Assembly (NCBI GenBank): GCA_947630665.1 | Contig: CANRID010000021.1 | Span: 1 to 38,813 of the forward strand | DNA: 38,813 nt | Origin: an uncultured Bacteroidales bacterium | GTDB lineage: Bacteria; Bacteroidota; Bacteroidia; Bacteroidales; UBA932 | Reading direction: 5' to 3' | Shown: positions 17,220-23,467 of the stretch, piece by piece | Numbering within the stretch: position 1 is the first letter of the stretch | Layout: each line of letters begins with the position of its first letter | Program-made: the position numbers and the translations under genes | The notes under the pieces: model-generated | The model's database searches: none | What the model saw: only the letters and a program-made list of their open reading frames with translations | What the model was told of the DNA's origin: nothing

Positions 17220-17906
17220 ATGAAAAAATGGCTTATCTATGTGCTTGGTATAATCACAGGTATTATAATCACATTTGCTTTCGCATTGTACGTTAATTTA
17301 TCTAACAAATCCGGACTTGAGATGTTTGAAGAACCTGGAGATTATATGGAATACTCACAATTTAAGGTGTTACAAGTGGTAGAATCGGGATGTGCATTAG
17401 CTCACGCCGATGACTCTTTTGACGCAATTGTTTTTATTATACCAAACAATAAACAACGATTTTATGACGGCCAAAAAATCGTTCTTAAAAGCGATCAATG
17501 TGCTCAACATGTGGGAATTTATAAATATCGCGTCACAATGGGAATAGAGAAAACAGTACCGGCTATTAGAATAATTGATAGTGTAGAACGACCGAAATCA
17601 GATAAGGTTACTACCTCTGGAAAAACATTATTCGACAAGCCGGGCGAATGTGTAAGCCGGAAAAATTTTGAGGTGCAGAAAGTTTTGGAGTCTGGAGATG
17701 CTATTGCTTTAGAAATTAGAGAAATTATTTCAGGACATATATTAACTTCTGATTTAGAAGTTTTAATCTTAGCTCACGAGGATACTAATTTTTATAACAA
17801 ACAAGTAGTTAAGGCTCCTCAAGGGACATGTGCAAGACAAATTGGAAACTATAAATATCAAAAATATGGAACCACAAAAGTAATTCCTATAATTGACTTC
17901 AAATAG
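17220..17906 (+). CDS. Membrane-anchored protein with two copies of one domain, unknown function
   Basis: A 228-residue protein with an N-terminal signal anchor (hydrophobic residues about 4-27). The rest is an internal duplication: residues about 33-120 and 137-227 each run FxxPGxxxxxxxFxVxxVxESGxAxA, then a strand-rich middle, then YxxQxVxxxxxxCAxxxGxYKYxxxxxxxxxxPxIxxID. Each copy holds a conserved Cys. I recognise no named family. It is AT-rich relative to the NRPS and biotin regions and is followed 37 bases later by a NERD protein, so the two are probably co-transcribed. It could be a periplasmic or surface-facing binding module. The function is unknown. Confidence 0.75.
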   Translation: MKKWLIYVLGIITGIIITFAFALYVNLSNKSGLEMFEEPGDYMEYSQFKVLQVVESGCALAHADDSFDAIVFIIPNNKQRFYDGQKIVLKSDQCAQHVGIYKYRVTMGIEKTVPAIRIIDSVERPKSDKVTTSGKTLFDKPGECVSRKNFEVQKVLESGDAIALEIREIISGHILTSDLEVLILAHEDTNFYNKQVVKAPQGTCARQIGNYKYQKYGTTKVIPIIDFK

Positions 17907-17943
17907 CTTATCACATTGCAAATTCTTCTCTCAAACGTAATTT

Positions 17944-18705
17944 ATGTTATTCTCACCTGTTATATTCCTAACATGTTTGACGGTTGGTATAGCATATCTT
18001 GTTTATATCAAACGAAAAGAGCGCAAGCTTATTGAGCAGGTTACACCTATTACTCGTGGAGAATGGTCTGAGCGTAAAGTAGTATTAAAGCTATTACAAG
18101 TAGGTATCAATCCCAAAGCCATATTTCACGACTTATACATACAGAAACCTAATGGGGAATATACGCAAGTTGATGTGGCGGTTGCTACAAAGGCGGGTAT
18201 TATCGTTTTTGAGATAAAAGATTACAGTGGTTGGATTTTCGGTAACGAAAATCAGAGATATTGGACCCAATTATTGGCTTATGGTAAAGAAAAGCATCGT
18301 TTTTATAATCCTGTCATGCAAAATGCCGGACATATTCAAGCGATTAGGCAATGTTTGCCACAAAATCCTGATATTCCAATTTATTCTGTCATCGTGTTCT
18401 TCGGGAGTAGTGAGTTTAAGAACGTTACTTGTCATGCCAATAATACTTTCATTATATATCCTCATTCTATTCAGCGAGTAGTATCTGAAATTCTGATTCA
18501 GCCCAATGCCGTTTTCGGCAACAAATACGAAATAATGAACTTATTTACTAAGGCAGTCCAAAATGGTAATGATCCGATGATCGTTGCTTCGCAAATCAAC
18601 TCTGCTGCATATTACGGTCGCAATACGCCACAATCCACCTACACAACATCCTTCGGTTCGTTATTCCGTTTTGGCGATTTCTCATTCCGAAGAAGATTCT
18701 GGTAA
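17944..18705 (+). CDS. Membrane-anchored NERD-domain protein
   Basis: A 253-residue protein with an N-terminal transmembrane helix (about 4-21) and a NERD (nuclease-related) domain at about 38-160. The domain has the family's conserved pieces: GEWSERKV, the acidic/lysine core QVDVAVATKAGIIVFEIKDY (a PD-(D/E)xK-like D...ExK), RYWTQL and FYNPVMQNAGHI. The C-terminal 50 residues are Ser/Thr/Arg rich and probably disordered. NERD proteins are suspected nucleases of unknown biological role, sometimes found in defence or mobile contexts. It sits in the AT-rich patch behind the duplicated-domain protein, and a terminator hairpin follows at about 18816-18848. Confidence 0.85.
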   Translation: MLFSPVIFLTCLTVGIAYLVYIKRKERKLIEQVTPITRGEWSERKVVLKLLQVGINPKAIFHDLYIQKPNGEYTQVDVAVATKAGIIVFEIKDYSGWIFGNENQRYWTQLLAYGKEKHRFYNPVMQNAGHIQAIRQCLPQNPDIPIYSVIVFFGSSEFKNVTCHANNTFIIYPHSIQRVVSEILIQPNAVFGNKYEIMNLFTKAVQNGNDPMIVASQINSAAYYGRNTPQSTYTTSFGSLFRFGDFSFRRRFW

Positions 18706-18815
18706 TTCTGCACACAAATATGTACTACTAACCATTATCTCTCATTCTTACGTCAATACCCAATACACATCCCGTATCGAATTCCGTTACATCCGTTACA
18801 AATAAAACACTTTTA

Positions 18816-18848
18816 GAAAAGCGAATTTTATGCAAAATTTCACTTTTC
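18816..18848. terminator. Bidirectional terminator hairpin between convergent genes
   Basis: GAAAAGCGAATTTT (18816-18829) pairs with AAAATTTCACTTTTC (18834-18848), leaving a four-base loop and two mismatches. It is flanked by T-rich or A-rich runs on both sides. It lies between the NERD gene and the convergent ATPase gene and overlaps the last codons of the latter. Confidence 0.5.
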
Positions 18849-19988
18849 CAAAAGCGACATCAATGTTAATTCCCGTTTCAGCCACTCTTTCATTACGGGA
18901 TCGGGAATAATGACTTGACGTTTTTCGATTTCGATCAGTTCCTTCTTTATCAATGCCCGCTTTACGATACTGACATTGGCTGATGAGCCGAGACGGTATT
19001 TTTGCAGAATATTTTGCGTGGTAAATTCGCCATGAACACCATCGATTACGGCGCGCAAGAAATTCATCTGATAAGTTGTCAGACTCTCGGTCTGCTTCTC
19101 AAACAACGGCGAGTTTTGATCGATAATATCCCGATATGCCGCCTCTAAATCCTGCTCCGCAGCAATCTTATCCGTATGAATCCATACCAGCCATGCCAAC
19201 TGCTGCACATACGATGAGTGGTTCTCTACTCTCTGACAGATTTTTCCTGCCAGGTCTTTCGAAATCTGCTTCCCGGTCGACTCGAACCGACTGCAAATGT
19301 AGTCGATCCAATCGGCTATGTCGATTTTCTGTAAATAAATGACATCGCCGAACTTATAAAAAGGCAGGCTTTTTCTCTCGAACAGTTCGTTCATCAAATG
19401 CTTCTTGCTGCCGAACAGGCAATAAGATACCGACTTTTGCAGTTGCCATACGGAACGCAATCGTTTTTGGAACGTCTTGGAATCCCTGAACTCGGCGATC
19501 TGCTGGAACTCATCGATGCAAACGACAATATTGCAGCCTTTACGCTGCGCTATTTTTTCGGGGAGTTGCAAAATTTCATCGATATCATCGCTCTTGGGAT
19601 TCACTTCAAGTGATAAGGAAAAGTCGGTCAGCGGATCGGGACCTAATGATATTTTAGGACTGATACGCGAAAGGATTAACTTGGCATTTTCCAACCACTC
19701 ATCCAACTTTGAAGACGTCTGTTTGAGAATCGCGGAAGCAAAAGCATCATAGAAATCCCGGTCGCTACGACAGGAAAAAGCATCGAAATAGACGACTTTC
19801 AATTCATCGGATTGCGCCAGATGGCAGACCTTCTGCACTAACGAGGTCTTGCCCCAACGACGGGGTGAAATCAGCACTGTATTTACACCGTGCCGGAAAT
19901 TCAACAACAGACGTTCGGTCTCTTTCTCCCGATCGGTAAAGTTGTCGCCCGAGGTCGCGACTCCGAATATAAAAGGCTTATTTTCCAT
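18840..19988 (-). CDS. AAA ATPase with C-terminal winged helix (unknown role)
   Basis: 382 residues when started at MENKPFIFGV (19988). A promoter-like TATCTTTG at 20012-20019 lies downstream of the longer ORF's ATG at 20087, so that upstream hydrophobic extension would be untranslated. The Walker A region is SPRRWGKTSL and Walker B is NIVVCIDEFQQI. A helical sensor region and a winged-helix-like C-terminus follow (residues about 300-380, ending VIIPDPVMKEWLKREL). This is a Bacteroidales-common family of stand-alone AAA/STAND-like ATPases, often near mobile or defence genes. No partner is evident. The N-terminus resembles FxFGVATSGDNFTDREKE of that family. Confidence 0.82.
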   Translation of the reverse strand: MENKPFIFGVATSGDNFTDREKETERLLLNFRHGVNTVLISPRRWGKTSLVQKVCHLAQSDELKVVYFDAFSCRSDRDFYDAFASAILKQTSSKLDEWLENAKLILSRISPKISLGPDPLTDFSLSLEVNPKSDDIDEILQLPEKIAQRKGCNIVVCIDEFQQIAEFRDSKTFQKRLRSVWQLQKSVSYCLFGSKKHLMNELFERKSLPFYKFGDVIYLQKIDIADWIDYICSRFESTGKQISKDLAGKICQRVENHSSYVQQLAWLVWIHTDKIAAEQDLEAAYRDIIDQNSPLFEKQTESLTTYQMNFLRAVIDGVHGEFTTQNILQKYRLGSSANVSIVKRALIKKELIEIEKRQVIIPDPVMKEWLKRELTLMSLLEK

Positions 19989-20011
19989 GATTCTCCAAAT
20001 ATATTTGATTG

Positions 20012-20019
20012 CAAAGATA
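20012..20019 (-). promoter_or_regulatory. -7 promoter element of the AAA ATPase gene, with upstream direct repeats
   Basis: The minus strand reads TATCTTTG (exact TAnnTTTG), 23 bases before the ATG at 19988. Just upstream, two copies of TTATTACTAATAA (about 20030-20042 and 20046-20058 on the plus strand) sit where a regulator or -33 contacts would be. No TTTG is seen at -33. Confidence 0.5.
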
Positions 20020-20177
20020 AGAAATAATCTTATTACTAATAATATTATTACTAATAAAAGTATTACAAGCAAGGCGTCTCCTGTCATCCATCCGGCGGTA
20101 GAGGCGGTCTATGGAAATCATTTTGCCTGATAGCGTCCACCTGTTTTCTGTAAAAATGCAAGAGATTCTGCCTATCC

Positions 20178-20207
20178 GCTTGCATGGAATCGAATATGAA
20201 TTAATTT
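20178..20207 (+). promoter_or_regulatory. Bacteroidetes promoter of the MFS transporter gene
   Basis: TTG at 20178-20180 and TAATTTTG at 20200-20207 are 19 bases apart, which fits the Bacteroidetes sigma consensus. The predicted transcript start is near 20213, 20 bases before the ATG at 20233. Confidence 0.72.
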
Positions 20208-20232
20208 TGCAGCGGAAAAATCATACGACACC

Positions 20233-21462
20233 ATGGCCGGAAAAAATGCGACTTCCGAAATAAAAGAACCTATCGCCGCCCGTCCCTCCGAGCGCCTTTG
20301 GAACAAGGAATATATCAAGGTAATGACGGGAAATTTCCTGCTATTCTTCTCGTTCTATATCCTCACTCCGCTCCTGCCGCTCTACCTCGACTCCCGGTTT
20401 ACGGCAAACAAAGACATGATAGGCTTCGTGCTGTCGGGATATGTGGTCGCCGCACTCGTGGTGCGCCCGTTCAGCGGATTCATCGTAGATACATTCGACC
20501 GGCGGAAAGTGCTGATGCTTTGCTTTTTCTGTTTCTTCATCTGCTTTACGGGGTATCTCGGGGCGGCATCGATATTGATGTTCGCCATCGTACGCACCCT
20601 GCACGGACTGCCGTTTGGCGCCACCACGGTAGCAAACAGCACGGTGATGATAGATGTGCTGCCGTCGCCGCGCCGCAACGAAGGGGTGGGCTATTACGGG
20701 CTGAGCAACAACCTCGCCATGGCAATCGCCCCTACGGTGGGCATTTACATCTACTCCGCAACCGACAATTTCCAGATGCTCTTCTGGCTCTCACTTCTGG
20801 TGGCTTTCTTGGGATTCGTTACCGTATCGACCATCAAAACCCGCCCCCGCAAACGTGTGGAGGGGAGACCGAAACTGAGCCTCGACCACTTATTCCTCGC
20901 CCGCGGGTGGCTGCTGGCGGTGAACATCACGCTGTTCGGCATGTGCTGGGGCGTGTTGAGCAACTATGTTGCGATATACAGCAAAGAAAAACTGGGCATT
21001 ACCGACGGTACGGGACTGTTTTTCGCCATCATCGCGACAGGGCTTTTCGTCTCGCGTCTGATAGGCGCCCGCTCGCTGCGGAAAGGGAAGCTCACGGAAA
21101 ACGCTCTGCAAGGGACGATACTTTCATCGTTAGGACTGACGCTGTTTGCGTGGTCGCCCGGTGCATGGGCCTACTACGTATCGCCGCTGCTGCTGGGCTT
21201 GGGCAACGGACGCATGTATCCGGCGTTTCTGAACATGTTCATCAACATGGCGCGCAACGACCAGCGGGGTACGGCAAACTCTACGATACTCACCTCGTGG
21301 GACATGGGCATGGGCATAGGCATATTGCTCGGAGGCATCCTGGCGGAATATTTCGATTACACGGTGGCGTTCTGGTTCACCGCCGTCTCGCAAGTGGCGG
21401 GGACTATTCTGTTGCTGTTGTTTACGCGCCGCTTCTTCCTGCGCCGCAAACTGCATGACTGA
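20233..21462 (+). CDS. MFS transporter (drug-efflux-like)
   Basis: 409 residues with about 12 hydrophobic segments and a central cytoplasmic loop near 200-215 (KTRPRKRVEGRPK). The MFS signature after helix 2 is degenerate but visible: GFIVDTFDRRKVL. Further family marks are RPFSG, the helix 5 region GLSNNLAMAIAPTVG, and the pore-lining GLGNGRMYPAFLNMF. It resembles small-molecule or arabinose-type efflux permeases; the substrate is unknown. The start is supported by the promoter 20 bases upstream. It is convergent with the AAA_14/DUF4143 gene, with only 15 bases between stops. A 386-residue ORF in another frame across it is a shadow. Confidence 0.9.
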   Translation: MAGKNATSEIKEPIAARPSERLWNKEYIKVMTGNFLLFFSFYILTPLLPLYLDSRFTANKDMIGFVLSGYVVAALVVRPFSGFIVDTFDRRKVLMLCFFCFFICFTGYLGAASILMFAIVRTLHGLPFGATTVANSTVMIDVLPSPRRNEGVGYYGLSNNLAMAIAPTVGIYIYSATDNFQMLFWLSLLVAFLGFVTVSTIKTRPRKRVEGRPKLSLDHLFLARGWLLAVNITLFGMCWGVLSNYVAIYSKEKLGITDGTGLFFAIIATGLFVSRLIGARSLRKGKLTENALQGTILSSLGLTLFAWSPGAWAYYVSPLLLGLGNGRMYPAFLNMFINMARNDQRGTANSTILTSWDMGMGIGILLGGILAEYFDYTVAFWFTAVSQVAGTILLLLFTRRFFLRRKLHD

Positions 21463-21477
21463 TATTCCGTTTTTCTG

Positions 21478-22782
21478 TCAATATTTTCCGAGCGCCCATT
21501 TCCATGCCGGTACAACATGGATTCTCTTGCCGTTTCTTTCAAGAGAGCGCTCCTCATCAATCGTTATGATGGATAACCTGTCGCATCGGGTCGCTTTCGA
21601 GGCTTCCAACAGACCGTTGATTTCCCGCTCTCTCGTATTGTCGTCCGACATATCCCATGTAACCTGTATCAACTCATCGATACGTTCATTCCGCTGAACC
21701 ACGAAGTCGCACTCGGAGGACTCTTGAAAATAAAAGATACGGTCAGCAGGTCTCAGACTACGATACAGATGCAGGAATACGATATTCTCCAACAACTTGC
21801 CGTTGTCATCGCTCTGCGGGAGCAATACGGCGCTGCGCAAGCCGTTGTCGATACAGTAATACTTTTTCCGGGACTTCTGCTCTTTTGCCAAAGAGCGTTC
21901 ATATTTGGATATGCGGACAAACAGGAAAACATCGCATACATAATCGGCCCATCGGTAAAGTTCGTCTTTGTTTATCCGCAGGCCCTGCGATTTGAGGTCG
22001 TTGTATATCGCCAATATCGAGGTCGGCTTGGACAGATTCGCCATAATGCGTTTGACAAAGTACCGGAGGACCGGCAAATTCGCTATTTCATAGTGCTCGG
22101 CAATATCTTTCAGCAGCATGGTATCGAAATAACCGTTCAGGAGTTGCAATTTCTCCATCTCCGACGGGGTCAATACCACTTCCGGAAATGCACTTGCCTG
22201 ATTATACTCGACAAAAGCATTCCTGACTTTCGCCCTGTCCTGTTCGAGACTGCTATCCGTACCGATACCTTTAAAACGGCAGTATTCATTAAAAGAGAGC
22301 GGATAGGTTTTATGCTCGAGCGGATAGCCCCGCAAAGCCGTAAACAGTTCCGTAGATAACATCGTGGCATTGCTGCCGCATATATAGATATTCTTGCAAT
22401 AACTTTTATACACCCGTAAAATGAAATATTCCCAGCCCTCGATAATCTGAATTTCATCGAAAAACATATACACGTCTTTTATAGACACATCGGGATACAT
22501 TTCCATATAGGAGACGATTACCTCGTCCAAGTCATCGGAGGTCATTTTGTTCAAACGCTCGTCATCGAATCCTATCCACAGAATGTTCTTCATCGGCACA
22601 CCGCTTTCGATCAGCGCATTAATCGCTATCATCATCAAAGTGGACTTGCCGCATCTGCGTACACCGGGTATAGTGATTATTTTCTTGCGGTTTAGCGGCA
22701 GTTCCTCGTCCCGATGAATAACCACAAACGGCATCTCGTGCTGTTTGAGTGCTATTAACGACTTAATAGTATCCTTTCTCAT
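21478..22782 (-). CDS. AAA_14/DUF4143 ATPase
   Basis: A 434-residue two-domain protein. The N-terminal AAA_14 ATPase has Walker A GVRRCGKST (about residues 40-48) and Walker B DVYMFFDEIQ (about 102-111), followed by the sensor stretch YICGSNATML. The C-terminal DUF4143 part includes YCIDNGLR, LENIVFLHLYR and a nuclease-like ECDFVVQ (a D/ExK-type fold, as the family is usually described). The biological role of these abundant proteins is unresolved. It sits behind an operator-like arrangement of repeats at 22828-22869. It is unrelated in sequence to the other ATPase at 18840-19988. Confidence 0.9.
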   Translation of the reverse strand: MRKDTIKSLIALKQHEMPFVVIHRDEELPLNRKKIITIPGVRRCGKSTLMMIAINALIESGVPMKNILWIGFDDERLNKMTSDDLDEVIVSYMEMYPDVSIKDVYMFFDEIQIIEGWEYFILRVYKSYCKNIYICGSNATMLSTELFTALRGYPLEHKTYPLSFNEYCRFKGIGTDSSLEQDRAKVRNAFVEYNQASAFPEVVLTPSEMEKLQLLNGYFDTMLLKDIAEHYEIANLPVLRYFVKRIMANLSKPTSILAIYNDLKSQGLRINKDELYRWADYVCDVFLFVRISKYERSLAKEQKSRKKYYCIDNGLRSAVLLPQSDDNGKLLENIVFLHLYRSLRPADRIFYFQESSECDFVVQRNERIDELIQVTWDMSDDNTREREINGLLEASKATRCDRLSIITIDEERSLERNGKRIHVVPAWKWALGKY

Positions 22783-22827
22783 AATCTCTCGAATGTTTCA
22801 AGTGCGAATATACAAAGTTTCCTGAAA

Positions 22828-22869
22828 TTACGGAAATTATTTGGAAAAATTTCCGGATTTTACGGAAAT
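22828..22869. repeat. Direct and inverted repeats upstream of the AAA_14 gene
   Basis: Two exact copies of TTACGGAAAT (22828-22837 and 22860-22869), 32 bases apart, flank the palindrome GGAAAAATTTCC (22843-22854). The block ends 46 bases before the ATPase start codon, an operator-like position. No regulator is assigned. The remaining gap to 23053 holds a Walker-A-like relic (see findings) and otherwise nothing I can name. Confidence 0.45.
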
Positions 22870-23053
22870 ATTGCAGCGCGTATTTTATCAATTCTTTCGC
22901 TTTCAGCGCATCAATATCAAAGCAGACTTGCCGCATCCCGACAGGGTTTCTGACCTACGGTCGCCGGAGGGAATTCCAGTCGGCAATCATATCGGATTCT
23001 CCGCCGCACAATAAACCCATGAAATAAAAAAACAATAAATCGAATAAAAATTA

Positions 23054-23061
23054 TAACTTTG
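23054..23061 (+). promoter_or_regulatory. -7 promoter element before the small ORF
   Basis: TAACTTTG is an exact TAnnTTTG. The predicted transcript start is about 23067, right at the GTG that opens the small ORF, which would make a nearly leaderless message. No TTTG at -33. Confidence 0.45.
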
Positions 23062-23066
23062 TTTTT

Positions 23067-23345
23067 GTGAAAAAACGACTCCATCCCGGCTATAGAAACC
23101 ACATCCCCTCCATACGCTTCAGAAGATGGAGCCGTACTTCATACGCCGTGTTCTCGGGTCTGAAAAAAAACATCACCATCGGACAGCTCTCCAAAGGAGT
23201 CATAGACCGGTTGTTTCTTAAAACCAACATACTCGAAATCATTGTTCCAAAAGGTTCCCACCTTTCACTCCAGCAAAAATCCATGGAGGAAATACTCTCT
23301 GCAGAAGGGAGCCTGATCGCCGGGCAATCTTGCATATTTGCCTAA
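23067..23345 (+). CDS. Small conserved-looking protein, GTG start, unknown function
   Basis: A 92-residue frame opening with GTG; no ATG is available before the core. The core reads RRWSRTSYAVFSGLKKNITI then GQLSKGVIDRLFLKT. I associate this RRWSR-x2-YAVF-x-GL-K block with small Bacteroidales proteins and with odd N-termini of some TonB receptors there, but I cannot verify it. The tail (LSLQQKSMEEILSAEG) is helical and polar, and there is no membrane segment. It lies on the same strand as the biotin genes, about 120 bases upstream, so a leader or regulatory role is possible but unsupported. It could also be a chance frame. Confidence 0.42.
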   Translation: MKKRLHPGYRNHIPSIRFRRWSRTSYAVFSGLKKNITIGQLSKGVIDRLFLKTNILEIIVPKGSHLSLQQKSMEEILSAEGSLIAGQSCIFA

Positions 23346-23398
23346 AAATCAAATTATTAAATAATAACTCACATTTTTGTTGGATTTTTTTGTGCAGT

Positions 23399-23447
23399 CA
23401 ATCGATAATTGACTATTTACACAAAATTGTCCGGCAATCGATCATTT
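23399..23447. repeat. Repeated CAATCGAT motif upstream of bioAB
   Basis: TCAATCGATAATTGA (from about 23399, itself with palindromic ends) and GCAATCGATCATT (from about 23435) repeat the core CAATCGATNATT within 70 bases of the bioAB start. The arrangement is operator-like. It does not match the TTGTAAAC-type BirA site I know, so the regulator is open. No exact TAnnTTTG is present near the start; CATTTTTG at about 23372-23379 is one base off. Confidence 0.35.
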
Positions 23448-23467
23448 TAACTTAATCGAATTTTTTC

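Noticed and set aside
19989-20087. A hydrophobic N-terminal extension of the AAA ATPase (MTGDALLVILLLVIILL...)
   Set aside because: It lies across and upstream of the -7 element at 20012-20019, is made of AT-rich repeats, and the family begins at MENKPFIFG.
20298-21458. A 386-residue plus-strand ORF overlapping the MFS gene in another frame
   Set aside because: Its peptide is rich in Arg, His and Gly with no membrane or domain pattern, while the other frame gives a textbook MFS transporter with a promoter.
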